Shown here piece after piece: positions 10,952 through 25,764 of a stretch of 64,000 bases of DNA. Position 1 is the stretch's first letter, and the number at the start of each line of letters is the position of its first letter. This DNA is from Neodontobutis hainanensis. Taxonomy: Eukaryota > Chordata > Actinopteri > Gobiiformes > Odontobutidae. A model generated the notes under the pieces. It saw nothing but the letters and a program-made list of their open reading frames with translations, had not been told where the DNA came from and did not search any database. A program made the translations under genes and the position numbers. The stretch spans positions 5,574,001-5,638,000 of the forward strand of contig JALDNG010000024.1 in assembly GCA_024349245.1 (NCBI GenBank). Direction: 5' to 3'.

Positions 10952-13017
10952 TTTTAATTTTTGTGTACTATCCAGGGTCAGAAAGACCAAATGACAACAG
11001 AAATGGAAATATACTCCATATTTAATCTCTACACTTCTAATAAGAGGTAGTTTCAAAGTTGAATGACACCAGTGGCCAACGCCACATAATGTGTTAAAAA
11101 GGTGTTTTTTCCAGAAATTTAAAAAGAAGGAAATGAAAAGCATAAAATGAATAGAGCCATAAAAAAATAGGTTGAATAACAGAGCTACTCATTAACAAGC
11201 TGTAACAAAAAAATCCACAAGCACTCAGCATCAGGCTAGACAAAAACAGCCCCTGGGCACCAGCAAGTCAGCTGTGACCGTTGGAGTCAACTGAGGCAAC
11301 GCTGTGGTGTCTCCTAGTGACATGACTGCTTCCCTCATTTGGTCTGGCACATAGCACACGGACCAGCCTGACCACACCACTGGGGAAAAAGACAGGACGG
11401 GGAAGACAGGGGTCAAAAGGCAGGGCCATGCAGACCATCATGGGAAAACATTACCAAAGTGTCGGAGGATGTTTCAGTTTTGCCTTTAAGTTGTTGCTTG
11501 TATGTATGTGTAAACTGCAGTGCCTTTGATTTGTTAACTATATAACACTATGAACTGATTGTTAAATTAGTTTTTAAACACACTTGAATAAAAACCCTGT
11601 ATACTGCAGCTACAACACTAAAAGACAAAAGAATAAATAAAAGAAAACACAAAAACATTACTCACATGAACAAATATCTAACTCAAGGTCAAAGAGGTGT
11701 AAAAGCCATTATATAGTTTACACAAGCCTATATTTCAACAGCCAGTAAGTCAGCCAGTCCACAGATCTCCACCAGCAACACTGTGATTTATTTCACTGAA
11801 CACCAGACAGCCATAAATTCTCTTTTAATCCACTGGAGTCAAGATTTGTCTGGTCAAAAGCAGTGGACCGCAGCCAAAGTGGCCACAGCGCTTGTGTTTA
11901 TGAGAAGAAGACAGCATCTCTATTAGTGAAAGTCTAATGGGGAGACAGTGCTCCATGGACAGTGGCAACAGTAAGGCTGCACTGTCAGAGCACATCCTCA
12001 TCATCATTTATGAGAAACTAAACTTTGGCTTATAAATCCTGAATGACCGTCTTCATGTTCCCTAGTTTATCATTTTAAAACTTATCTGTTACTGTTATTA
12101 AAGATTATGTCCATGAGTGAAAGCTTTTGATGTGCGTGTTCCTTTGCGTTTACTTTACCATTGAATATTAAAAGTCCTTAAGCATTTGGCAAGAAAAATT
12201 AAGTGTAGCAAATGTAACTTAACCAGTTCTAGACCATTTACTTATTCCAACAAACAAACAATAACTATACAATTTTCCAGTAACAGTTTGCTTGTTTTAA
12301 ATACTCATCATACTCATTAATGTGTATTCAGGCAGCAGTGACAGGCGCTGTGTTGTCTGTTTACTCCTATGCATTTTAGACATTTTTCACTTCTAAGTGA
12401 CATATTTCCTGTGGCATGATAGAGAAACAAACACACATTCTTTTTGGCCCCTTTACCCTCAGTTTGGTACCCTGTTGTCGAAGGCTTTGACTGTGTGCTG
12501 TCTTATCAGTGTTCAGCAGAGCACTGGGATTCAGTTGGCCACGAGTCATGTTGCTCTTTCATACTTCATGCACGATTCTTCAAAGCCCCAAATGTCTGCA
12601 AAGGTCAAACAGTCACTATTTTCTCATAATGTTGGCTGCTTTGTCACATTTTCAGAGGAGAGAATACAGAGTGGTTCATGCATATGACTTACAAAAAGTC
12701 AGATATTACAAATGCTTGCATCATGAGAAAGTACCTTTTTGGACAGCTTAAAACTGCACTATTCTACTTCAATGTCAAACAAGTATCTGTTCTCTCATTG
12801 AGGAGTAAAGTGTCTGGAATTTGATATGACATACTCCCCTCTTGACTGCAGTTACACTGTTGATTAAATGGTGGTGCATTAAAATGCACTCCTATCTGAT
12901 AGACTCTAACATTGTGTTAAAGGATGCATTATGTATGCAATGCTTAATGTAAGCCAATGTACAGACACCTATCATTAGTTGGAGTGGGTTAAAGGGATGG
13001 ATATATATAAACACATT
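10952..13017. other. Intergenic, no gene recognised
   Basis: Mostly AT-rich. A GC-richer unique patch at about 11235-11450 has no recognisable product or repeat; nothing else stands out. Confidence 0.5.
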
Positions 13018-14042
13018 AGCACTGGGCAACGATTACAATTTTTAATTGCGATAATCACATTGTTATGCGCAACATGCAGAAAATGAATTCTTGGCAAAAA
13101 GCCGCAGTTGCTGTAAATTCTTGGGCTGTCTTGCATGAACTGCATGTTTGAGATCTCTCCAGAGTGGCTCCATGATACTGAGGTCAGGAGACTGAGGCCA
13201 GTCCAGAACCTTCACTTTATGCTGCTGTAGCCAATGACAGATCGACTTGACCTTGTGCTTTGGATCGTTTTGGATGTTGAAACGTCCAAGTACATCTCAT
13301 GCACAGCTTCCGGGCTGAGTGCAAATTTTCTTCTTGTATTTTCTGTTAACATCCTGTATTCATTTTTTCCTGTGCCTTTGTATCTCACACATCCAAAACA
13401 TCAGTGATCCACCTCCATGTTTCACAGTAAGAATGGTGTACCTTTCATCATAGGCCTTGTTGACTCCTTTCAAATGTAAAATTTATGTCTTGTCTCTCTT
13501 TTTGGCTTATGGTGAGTGGGATGTTTTGCGGCATTTGCGTAGTAATGGCTTTCTTCTGGCAACTCAACCATGCAGCCCATTTTTCTTCAAGTGCCTCCTT
13601 ATTGTGCTTCTTGAAACAGCCACAGCATTTATTTACAGAGCCCTGTATTTCAGTGAATTTGTTTGTGGGTTTTCTTTGCATCCCGAACAATTTTCATGGA
13701 AGTTGTGTCTGAAGTTTTTGGTTTGGTTGCAACAGAATCCCTCTTCTTACGCTTTAGAGTTTGAACACTGCTGATTGGCATACTCAAGTACCAGCCTGAT
13801 TGTGATGGTCTGCAGGTGCGCAGCGTGGGAGTGGCCTGTCGCTCAGGTGACATAACGAGCGACCATGACAGACAGGTAATGTGAGCACGGGGGCAGTCTT
13901 TGGCCCGCCCCTATTGCACTCACTGATTGAGAGGTAGGATGATGCCTACTGTGTTAATGTGCCATAAAATAAATTATAATCATTCAATTATCAATTAATG
14001 AATGTGTTAACATAACAATAACACATTCACTTGCCCAGCCCG
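13018..14042. mobile_element. DNA-transposon-like unit with inverted GCTGGGCAA ends
   Basis: The left end reads GCACTGGGCAACGATTA. The right end, reverse complemented, reads GGGCTGGGCAAGTGAATG. Only about the first 10 bases are shared; the inner sequences differ and match the two distinct element ends found at 17.8 kb and 18.1 kb. Most of the interior is Tc1-like transposase remnant. This could be one non-autonomous element with a Tc1 nested in it, or two abutting fragments. Confidence 0.5.
13085..13830 (-). pseudogene. Tc1/mariner-like transposase remnant
   Basis: Minus-strand frames carry pieces typical of fish Tc1-like transposases, including CCGCFKKHNKEALEEKWAAW and MPQNIPLTISQKERQDINFT near 13460-13690. 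The frame is broken repeatedly by stops and shifts, so no working protein is encoded. It lies inside the unit with GCTGGGCAA ends. Confidence 0.7.
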
Positions 14043-15717
14043 TCCATTTTAATTATAAAAATGTGTCAAATCAGATGCACAGAGTTCAACAGCTTACCTT
14101 TAGAATAATACATGTGAGTTTTGATGCAGCCTTTTTGTTTTGTTTTTGGTCTATTTCATACAAAAACAACTGAGCCAGTGAGCCCAAAAAGCATACCCCA
14201 AATATGAAGTTTCTAAAATCAAAATATATATAGACTGGGCTCCCGTGGCAGTTAAGGAATCTTAAACTGGCATGCTTGAAGATTATTGTGTTTGTCTTAT
14301 AGTCCAAAAGCCCATGGCACCAGACCTGAGACAGACCAGAGCACACACACACATACAGTAAATGAGAAGCTGATCTTGGAAATACTAGCCAGTTTGCTTT
14401 GAGAATTAGCAAACCCAGCTACACAGTCCCAAATATTCTCAGGGAAAGTTAAAGACTCAGATTTTGGCAGTAATAAAATAATATTTTTAAAGGAATATGA
14501 CTTCATTAGAATTTAAAGATAAGAAATTATGATGTTTTTGGTTGTTGACTAAAATTAATGGCAATATTAAGCAAAACAAGAGTGCTATGACTGATAAAGT
14601 CTTTTGACTGAATGTGATGCTGAAAATATATAAAAACACATATAAATTTACCATTGGAACATGTTGGAAACCATGCACCAATGGAACTGTTGACCTCAGT
14701 CCTCAGTAAACCCTGCCCCCTGCTGTCCTTATTAAATACAAATTACTTGAGTATGCCTCACATAAATCATTTCTTTGCTGCCATTCATCTGGACTTTATG
14801 AGTGATCAGTCCTTCACACTTAATAATGCAGGCTATTTTCATGGACCACTACTCCTAAACTGTTACCTCTACCTGCATGGGCCTTGGCACAGGTAGAGGT
14901 AACAACAAATCAAGTTCTGTGTGACCACTGTAGCTCACGCAGAGATCTTTGGTCTAAACAGTCTGAGCTGGACAACTGTAGGGCCATCTGGTGACTGGCT
15001 ACTGTTCATGCAGCATCATTTCAGCTAAACACCTGATACCCAAAGAAGCAGTTCAATAAAATGGATTGATAACATCTAAAGCTTTCCACAAACCGCCATG
15101 AGCTGCTCACCTCTCTTTTTGGTACATAGATGTTTCTAACAAAAGGTGTTGCCAAGATCACTGTTGTGTATTCTGAAGCTTTTCAAACCAATATAATAAA
15201 AGATGGAGTCGTATTTTCGTTTGAAGTGGCCATTTAATAAGCACCCCAGAGCACTGTAAATTGAGTGAGACTCTACAAGACAATTTGATTTTGATGTCAG
15301 AGCAACATGAGGACTGTTTGGGTGATGTGATGCTGATTTAAATGTCCCCAGGATAAGGCTATTAGAGGCCCGCATAATCAAATCTGGGCACAAAGTGGGA
15401 ATGAGGCTCTTCTTAGAAAAGGTGGCACACAACAGACCTGACTAGTTCTTTAATGACTTCTAAAATGGTAATAATGAAGAGTGCAGCAATAATTACTGCC
15501 AACCATTAGCTGATGAAGCAGACAGTAGTTACATATAATTCTGTTATAAAAAAATAAATAAAACACTTTGAATGTGTACAAGTCTAATCTATTAATTATT
15601 TTACATGAGCTAACGTATGTCGACACTTTGGCATCAGAAAAGGGTAAATAATTACATACAAAAATCAACAAGTGTTGTTTACACTGCCAGTGGTTCAGAC
15701 TGCAAGTGCTCATTATG
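14043..15717. other. Intergenic, no gene recognised
   Basis: No exon or known repeat seen apart from the perfect hairpin at 14861-14904, listed separately. Confidence 0.5.
14861..14904. repeat. Perfect 15-bp inverted repeat with 14-nt loop
   Basis: Left arm TGTTACCTCTACCTG (14861-14875) and right arm CAGGTAGAGGTAACA (14890-14904) are exact reverse complements. The stem is 7/15 G+C, in an AT-rich setting. Function unknown; it is shorter than a normal pri-miRNA stem. Confidence 0.9.
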
Positions 15718-15776
15718 TCAATATCAATATCAATATCAATATCAATATCAATATCAATATCAATATCAAATATCAA
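15718..15776. repeat. (ATATCA)n hexanucleotide microsatellite
   Basis: About eight tandem copies of the 6-bp unit, with one irregular unit near the right end. In one frame it reads alternating Ile-Asp, which makes a spurious ORF. Confidence 0.95.
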
Positions 15777-17009
15777 TGCAAAATGTATTAACATAAATAT
15801 AATTCATCAAAGTCAAAGAGCAGTCAAAGGTTTTTTTGAGCTCTTAGAAAGAGCAGTAGTCATTTTTCCTTAAGATTAATGGGCCTTTTTGCAGTATAGA
15901 AAAAGAATATTATTATTCATTTCATTCATTTGTTTTGAGCAATCAAAGAAAATAGTGTACAATAGTGCATTCAAATATAGAGCTAAACACCTACTCCCTT
16001 TTCCCCTAATTTTTTAACTGTTAACATAACGCTCATAAAGAAGTTATGATATAGCTCTATTTTTTATTTATTTTCCTTGATTTGTTTTGGAAATTACCTC
16101 ATATTTACTGTAAAAATCTATCAGGTATATGTTTTATATTATCCGACCAAAAAATGTAATATAATGTACACCTGTTCATTATAATATCTACATTATTACT
16201 ATTATTATTTTGTATTTTTGGCAACTGTAATTGATAGCTGGCTGTAGTCACATCATGATAATATTGCTTAAAAAAGGTTGGGGACCCAGCGCTACCCTCT
16301 CCATTTATCAGCTGCTAACACCACTGGCCTCCATCTGACACTGTGTAAATCTCACTTAATTACGAGCCAGTGGCTGCCTTTCTGGGCCAAGTCTCTGGTG
16401 ATCTCTTGTGTTTACGCTAAGTGTCCTCCAAAGCACTGGGACCGGCAGCCGTGTTCTCACGCCACATGCACTCTGTCCAGTGTGTGTGTGTTTCAGCCGT
16501 TTCAGCCAATAAAATATTCCCTGATCCCCATAATATATATTGTTTAACACAACACACATACACACATACTCGTGGTTTGTAAATCTGGAGGAAATCTGGT
16601 TGCAATGACTGCATACAGCATTAAGCATCATGCCAATTGACCCATTACAGACCTGTTTAACGATTTAATGGCTTCCTTCCTAATGAGACTGTATTGAAAT
16701 CACACACTTTATCAACAGCCCATGAAAAATCCCCCTTGCTTTCTTATATCTGCTCTTTAATTTGCTCTTTTATAGTACAACATTAGTTGTGTTATGGGAG
16801 TTCGTCATTTTTACAGTTCCTTTTATCACTTAAAAAGGTTGCTATGATTGATGACTCCATATTTTATCCCATTTCATTACATCAGTTTAAATCAAGCCAA
16901 TGAATGTACAATTTATGAGATTATTTTATTAAGTTAACTATGAAAAGCATTGGGAGAATGTCGGCCATTACTACTCAATACATGCCTTAGCCTTGGCCAC
17001 AGTACAACT
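15777..17009. other. Intergenic with a GC-richer island
   Basis: No gene recognised. About 16264-16520 is GC-richer, single-copy in the window and free of repeat signatures. It could be a conserved non-coding element, but that cannot be tested here. Confidence 0.35.
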
Positions 17010-17250
17010 AGATATCGAAATGTTGCTCTTTACACTGTAATATAAAGTATCATAACTGTGGGATCTGAGAGGTGAAATTAGATTTGTCCATCCAAATCTT
17101 TTTGCGCCTCAGGATAGGAGAAATACTGAAACAGTAATGTCCTAGAAGAAGTTGAGAATAGAGGCAAAAATGCATTACGGAAGAACAAATGACAGCGTGT
17201 CTAATGTTGTCATCAAAGAAGTTTTTCAAGTGACACACACAAACTAGGGA
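17010..17250. repeat. Diverged direct repeat, copy 1
   Basis: Aligns over its length with 20465-20678 in the same orientation. Shared blocks include GATTTGTCCATC, GAGAATAGAGGCAAAAAT and GACACACAAACTAG. The identity is patchy with small indels, so this is an old duplication or two copies of an unclassified repeat. Confidence 0.7.
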
Positions 17251-17888
<638 letters not shown>

Positions 17889-17969
<81 letters not shown>

Positions 17970-17994
17970 ATAATGTATGCAATACACAAATTTT

Positions 17995-17995
<1 letters not shown>
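17889..17995. repeat. Inverted repeat centred on (TA)n array 2
   Basis: A 21-bp arm at 17889-17909 is repeated exactly in reverse complement at 17975-17995, and pairing resumes inward with a one-base gap. The centre (17917-17966) is about 25 AT dinucleotides, itself self-complementary, so the whole 107 bp can fold as one hairpin. Confidence 0.92.
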
Positions 17996-18002
<7 letters not shown>

Positions 18003-18028
<26 letters not shown>

Positions 18029-18035
18029 TTTATAA

Positions 18036-18082
<47 letters not shown>
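18003..18082. repeat. (TA)n array 3, interrupted
   Basis: Two TA runs, about 18003-18028 and 18050-18082, separated by a short AT-rich spacer. The array ends at the next GCTGGGCAA terminus. Confidence 0.95.
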
Positions 18083-19481
<1,399 letters not shown>

Positions 19482-19520
19482 TATATATATATATATATAC
19501 ATATATACATATATATGTAT
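19482..19520. repeat. (TA)n array 5 with (AC/AT) interruptions
   Basis: A short TA-rich array bounding the LINE fragment on the left side of its coding strand. It is less regular than the arrays at 17.7-18.3 kb. Confidence 0.9.
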
Positions 19521-20464
19521 ATTTCAAATATTAGTTAATTCTCAAAATAAGACTTTATATCTCAAGACTTACTTTATTTGAGAATTCATTTTGTGTTTTT
19601 TTTTAATGTGTCATTTTTGCTCAAGTAAGGACATTTTATAACCCATCAGATCAAAACTAGTTGTATTTCATTCGATAGTAGCCCTATGGTTCTTTGTTAG
19701 CTTAGATGGTTTTGTTTGAGGGCTGAATGCCTAAAAAGATTGTAACAGCTATAGTTACTAACTGTTGTTAATAAAAAGTAATAATATTGCTATTGTACAT
19801 TGTAGTTTTAAATGTTTTCAAATGATATCCTTCAAGCGTTTGTAATATTCAATCAGAGCTGTATCAGAATCAGAAATCAAAGCCAGGGCTAACAGGTAAA
19901 GTCTACAAGAGGCAAGGTGTAATATCTGAAACATGACCTTAACAGCATGTGGTAAACAGTGTGAGTCCAGACTAAAAATAGCCAGCATACGGGTTACTGT
20001 CACCCAATTTGAAGAGCACATGCGCAATGTTGCCATAAATGTTAACTGCTGGCAGCCTGAAAACACCTGCTTCATGATTATGTGGCATCAGCAGCACTAC
20101 AGCACTAGTTAGCAGAGAGTCGTGATGGAGTGTAAGGGTTACCTTAGATACTCTTTCAATAGAGTCACAGCTGGCTTTCATGTTAGTATTCACAGAGAGA
20201 CACGTCTGGCAGACAACCATGATGAATGTTGATGCGGAGTCCAATGAATTCCAATGTGACTGGAAGCAAAACATTTATACCACATGAAAGTGACTCAAGT
20301 GGAAAGATGAGATTCCATATTATTAGTGCTGTTTGCATCATACTTATTATGTATAGGCCCAGTTTTTTTCCACAAATAAGACAGCTGCAAAGTAATGTTC
20401 AATACAGCACTGGTCAAGTTGTAAACGCTCCACTTGGACTGTATCTAGGAGAGTAAAGGTGTGT
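19521..20464. other. Intergenic, no feature seen
   Basis: AT-rich, with only short unsupported frames on either strand. Confidence 0.5.
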
Positions 20465-20678
20465 AGATATATCTTCAATAATGTTGCGTTTTACACTGCA
20501 ATATATCAAATCTCTGCCGTGTGATCTCAGAGGTGATTTGTCCATCAAAATCTTTTTGCTTCAGGATCGTACAGAAGTGTCTTAAAGGAAGATGAGAATA
20601 GAGGCAAAAATTCACTATGGAAGAAGAAATGAAAGAGTGGGTTTAGTTTTTTAAATGACACACAAACTAGAGAAAAAT
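20465..20678. repeat. Diverged direct repeat, copy 2
   Basis: Partner of 17010-17250, same orientation, about 3.45 kb to the right. It lacks some segments present in copy 1. The TA arrays and LINE fragment lie between the two copies. Confidence 0.7.
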
Positions 20679-22880
20679 CTCAGACTAGAACAATAAGCTC
20701 TTCTCTGTGCTTTCTGTTACAAAATAATGGGCATTCTTGTGCTCACAACAAAATCACTACAACTGCTGTACTGCTCAGATTCTGTATTTCAAAAAGAGTA
20801 CACAGCATCCAAGATAAGTGCACTGTACTACTTTGGTAACTCCTCCACTTTTGATTTCAGTTACTACAAAAAATGTAGGTCTATAAGCCTGGGATAATAG
20901 AGAATTTTTAAAATGAAAAAAAAAAAAAAACAATAGGAAAAACCAAGACAAAAAAACGCATTTTCTTACATTACATTTTCTGGTAAATGTGAAATCACTG
21001 GTACTAAGATGTCTAACCTGCACACAGCACCGATATAGAAAGTGCCTTCATGTGCCTTCAACCCAAAAGGTCAGATGTTGATGCTACAAAATGAGTTACT
21101 CATTTTAAATTGACTCCACGAACAAGTCAGATGCAATGCCTTTATCTTCATCAAAGCTGGACAACAACTAATCTAAACAGCAAGAAGTTCCCCATGAACA
21201 TGCATTTTATTCTAAACAATTAACAATGCCAAATAAACTTTCAGGCTGGAGCTGGTAAAAACTAAAAAAATATGAGCTGTTTCAAAATATCTGCAATGAA
21301 CAATACTGAATGCAGCGTGTGTTCAAACTTAAAAAGAAGAAAGCTACACAACACTTTTGACAGAGTGATGTAAGTTGTCAGACAGTTAAGAAAACGGTGT
21401 GCTAGGGAAGTAAAATGTCCGTGGGCGACAGAGGCTTGTGACAGAACACAACTAAAAGTGAAGTCCATAGAGGCAGTTACTCAGTGTATACCCATTACAT
21501 TTTACTGCCTGCACTCACTTCTAACTAGAACAGACTCTGCTTTTGCTGTATAGCAGAATTGTGGCAAATGAAGTCATTTCAGTGAGATTAGTTTGCTGTT
21601 AATCCAGAGCAATGCAGCAACATGCCAGTCAGACAAATGGAAGTGGGCTGGCACTTCAAGACGACATCAAGAAACACAACAGTGTTGTCACCTCACAAGC
21701 AGACTATGGATAAAAATGATATTGATGGTAAACCAATAATGCCATATATTGAACAGAAAGTGTAAATACAATGGTGGATAAGGTGAGTGGACACCAGGAA
21801 CTCACTTACCATACCAAAAGTATAACATGGACTGAAATACAGCAAGCACGAGCAATTAATTGTGGCTTCTTTATTGAACTACAACAATACAGCCGAACTT
21901 TAGCTGCAGCCCTGACAACAGCATGTATAGCTGCCCTTGATCAACACCAGGTGTGAAGAGGGCTGTCACTACACAACCATTTAGGGCTTTTTGAAATGTG
22001 GATAAATCTGGCTTCAGGTAAATCTAATGACATCCACCCACTTCAGCCCTCCAACAGGGATTTGTGCATCCACTCCCTGTGATCAAGGCTATACATAGAT
22101 AAGCACTATTCAAACACCACACTGATGTCTCATTATCAAGCAGTTTCCCCATCAACATAATTACAGCTATGTCTTACAACGCCAGTCAAGCTCAAAATAA
22201 AACATCTTTAATACTTTTTCACAAAGGGTTTGATATTTAAAAAAAAAAGTTGTTCACAAATCTGTAAATATTAAATGGTTGTATTTGTAGAGATAATACT
22301 TGCTTTATAACTAATGTCCAAAGTGGCTTCCCATCAGACTATGGATTACTGCTACTGCTACTACTATGGTCACTGCTGGTTATTTTTCAACTTCAGTGTC
22401 AGCCGGTTATAGACAAACAACTGTTTAAGCAACGGTAATGCTGTTGTAAATGCTGCTGATTGTCTAGTGCTAAAATATTAGCTGTAAAATTAGCATGAGA
22501 AAAAACATGATTTAAATCGTCAACATTCTAACCTTGACCTTTAGTTCAGATAGTTATAGAGCTTCACTAACTGTGAAGAGTGACAGCACTCCAAAGCACT
22601 GTGATTTCAAGTGCAAAAATATCAAAGAGTTCATATTTGCTCTTAGGTGAGAGAAAAATCATTACTAAGCCAGTTTCTCGGTTATTTAAAAGCTCAGAAT
22701 CGACTATTGTACAGCAACAGAAGCACCCTGATTGTTTGCTTTTTAATTAATTTATAAAAAAAATAAAGAAATACTTGTGGTTCACTTTACAAGTCCTTAT
22801 TTATGGTAATTTCACCAAATGGTTTCTTGGCTATTCTATCTATGCATTTAGAAAATGGCAGTATGATGTAGGTCTACAAG
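20679..22880. other. Intergenic, no gene recognised
   Basis: No coding or repeat signature seen beyond homopolymer runs. Confidence 0.5.
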
Positions 22881-23120
22881 AGAATTTCAGTTCAGCTGTG
22901 ACTCTCGTCTAGGGCAAACATCAATTACAGGGAACTCACTGTTGTTCTCTTACTGTTCCTTCCAGCCATTTGCTGTTTTTCATGGCAACCAGCACTAACA
23001 ATAATAAACACACTAATTAGCCGCTCTGAAGGGATCCTGCTAAGGGCTGACCGCAGATGTCTCAATGGCCCATGTTCTGTGGTCTCATAGTGCTTATGCA
23101 GGTCGCTTCACATAACCTCA
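22881..23120. promoter_or_regulatory. Candidate conserved non-coding element
   Basis: A GC-richer unique patch carrying a homeodomain-type core (CTAATTAG), a forkhead-like AATAAACA and a RUNX-like TGTGGTCT within about 100 bp. It has no coding frame and no repeat signature. The regulatory role is a guess from composition and site content. Confidence 0.25.
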
Positions 23121-24639
23121 AGCAGAAAGCCATTGCAGGTTTTTTTTTGTGTGTGTTTTTTGTCATGGCTAGGTTTGTAATTGTTTGTCTCCTAACAACT
23201 TGCAGCAGTGGTTGGTCAGAAAATATTTACCTTTCAATATGAAACAATAGTGGATATCTTCAGACAACATTATGACCTGGGCCCTGGGAGGGAGGACAAA
23301 TGTGCTTTGGCACAAATGAACTTTAGTTCCTTTAGTGTGGGTACAGGCAAAAAGTGCAAAAGCTAAACTAAAGTTCCTTACCAAAGATTTATGTTTTGTT
23401 TTTGATTAAGAAATCACAAAAGAGTGAGTCTAAAGAAAAGAGAGTACAACTCCACTAGACAAGAAAAACAACAAAAGTAATTCCCTCCTGGATTCCTCCA
23501 TATGTCGTGGGACAGAATCCACCTGCTTCATGTAAAGTGACAGCTAATTGACCATCATGGCATGTGCTTGTGTGTCTCTTTTCAGGCAGAAACATGGTGT
23601 GTGTGCCTGCTTTATAGATTTTAATTTTTATCCTTAAGTGGTAAAGACAGATCAGTCAAAGTAAAACTAAAAATAGCACAGGTCAGTCATTGAAATTCCA
23701 CATGGCAAAGCCACAAGCTTAATGGATGTGTATAAGTGAAAGATCTTTCCAAAGAATCCATTTCATTCAAACAATAATGAAACAGCACTTTGTATAATAA
23801 GGTGTGCTTTAGTCAGTGAAGAACACATATGCCCAACATAAAAGCACACTCCAAACAATAAACTTTCAATTTCCTCTTGTTAGAATAATGAGACACTATT
23901 TGAAATGGGAACGCTATGGCCTTCGCTGACTCTGATTAAATCTTTAGCTGGAGAGCAAGAGGAGTCTACAAGAGTCTGCACTGTGATGGTATACAGCAAA
24001 CACACAAATCCTTGAACTAGTGAAACATACAAAAGTCAGAACAAGGCTCCTAGAGATGAGAGGACGACACACGGCCCCAGACAAGTGGAAAATGCACTTT
24101 ATAGTAGTAGAGGTAGAGGCCATTTTGTCTGACTTTGACATATTTGTTTGCTGTTGTGTTGCTCTCTTTCCACATGTTCATTTTTAAACATTTCATTAAG
24201 AGGCTCTGTACCGCCAAACCCTGGAGAATGGTTACACTTATTGATGTTTCTCCATCATCAAGACTTCATATAGATTGTACAGACACCTGCACGGGAACTG
24301 AATTACATCTTGTGCCTCAAAATCCACGTGAAATATGTCACAGGGTAGTTCATTTTGAAGTTTGATGTCAAATCTAAAAATAGTTTGGTGAAAATATTCT
24401 ACTTTCCATGACTCATGCAAGAAATGTCCTATATACATTATATAGCCAGTATGTAAAGATGGTATGTTGTCATGGAAATGCCCAGTGTTGATTGTTATGC
24501 CAGGACATTGAGCAGTCTAGTGCATGAGGAGATTTCAACCCAACATGATAATGAGAGCCCGACATATGGGGAATTCTTTTCAGAAAATGTGACATTGCAT
24601 ACATTTATTCATCCTCATTAAAGGCACCCATCTTTGACA
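23121..24639. other. Intergenic, no feature seen
   Basis: AT-rich sequence without recognisable exons or repeats. Confidence 0.5.
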
Positions 24640-24960
24640 GCACTATGTCCACTCATGGGTCATTAATGGTTATGGACAGTAACTATATTCGTCACAAGGC
24701 AGACACGCTTCCAAAGATAGGAGTCATCCAGATGCATCTCCAGTCAGTCAGCTCAGTTCAAATTCCACAAGATTTGGGAGCTGTATCGCCAGACGGGGGG
24801 CCTCACCTGGGCTGGTGCCATCATTAATTGGACCCTGAAGGACTGGAAACATCTGGTGTGGTCCAATGAGTTCTGCCAATGGCCCAAGTTTCCTCAAAAT
24901 TGCTTTGTGGAGCATTAATTCCCACAAGCCATGGGACGATAACTACTTTCAAGGTATTTC
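24640..24960 (+). mobile_element. Possible Tc1-like transposon fragment
   Basis: A plus-strand frame near 24799-24873 reads GLTWAGAIINWTLKDWKHL then VWSNEF. This resembles the WxxxxVxWSDESxF segment of Tc1-like transposases. The flanks are too degraded to support more. It may be another old repeat. Confidence 0.35.
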
Positions 24961-25095
24961 AAGTTTGTAAAGTTCCATGATAATCACAGTATTCAAAAAC
25001 ACAATTACAGTGGTATAACATTCATGTTAAAGGAGCTGGTGAGACAAGACCAAAATGTGATCAGGTGACTGTACTGGAAGTATAGTACCTGTATA

Positions 25096-25365
25096 TTATA
25101 CTATTCTCCATCCATCCATCCATCCATCCATATTCTACCGCTTATCCGGGGCCGGGTCGCGGGGGCAGCAGTCTAAGCAGAGAAGCCCAGACTTCCCTCT
25201 CCCCAGACACTTCCTCCAGCTCTTCCAGGGGGATACCGAGGCGTTCCCAGGCCAGCCGAGAGACATAGTCCCTCCAGCGTGTCCTAGGTCTTCCCCAAGG
25301 TCTCGAGGGCTCCTCCCGGTGGGACATGCCCGGAACACCTCCCTAGGGAGGCGTTATACTATTCT
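25096..25365 (-). mobile_element. 5'-truncated LINE insertion with 12-bp target-site duplication
   Basis: TTATACTATTCT occurs exactly at 25096-25107 and 25354-25365. Between them lie 246 bp with a (GGAT)n tail at the 3' end (25108-25131 on plus) and a minus-strand frame containing RPRTRWRDYVSRLAWERLGI and SLLRLLPPRPGPG. That is the C-terminal end of a common fish LINE protein. A short 3' fragment with a simple-repeat tail and perfect duplication is a standard truncated retrotransposition product and probably fairly recent. Confidence 0.88.
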
Positions 25366-25764
25366 AACCATCCAAATCTTTGGGTGGTTATAATAGAAGA
25401 TTTGGATGTCCAACTTACCAGTTTTAAGTTGCATCTGCGTTGCCATCATACTGTCATGCCGTAATATTTTTCAACAAGGTTATCATACATTCAGAATCTC
25501 ATACTGTCCCATGCCTACTTCCAACCAACGGTGTGGTCAAATTGAGCATCCTCTGTATTTGGATTCTTATTGAGAAAAGTTTACGCTCATATAAAACAAC
25601 TGTTAATGTTTGCACCTTATGGTATTGTTCCCAAATGTTTTCAGATTTATTCAGTTGTCACACACAGGTAAAACATTGTCCAAGTACCCACTTCCCATAG
25701 ACACAGCTATATTTTCTAGGCAAGGCACAGTTCCTACAATTTTCAAAGTGCTATAAGGGAATAA
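25366..25764. other. Intergenic, no feature seen
   Basis: No recognisable element. Confidence 0.5.

Noticed and set aside
15450..15794. 114-residue minus-strand ORF with Ile-Asp repeats, or a CRISPR-like array
   Set aside because: The repeats are a 6-bp microsatellite with no spacers, and the rest is low-complexity AT-rich translation.
25135..25338. A small host gene in the 25.1-kb open frames
   Set aside because: The translation is a LINE C-terminus within a 12-bp target duplication.
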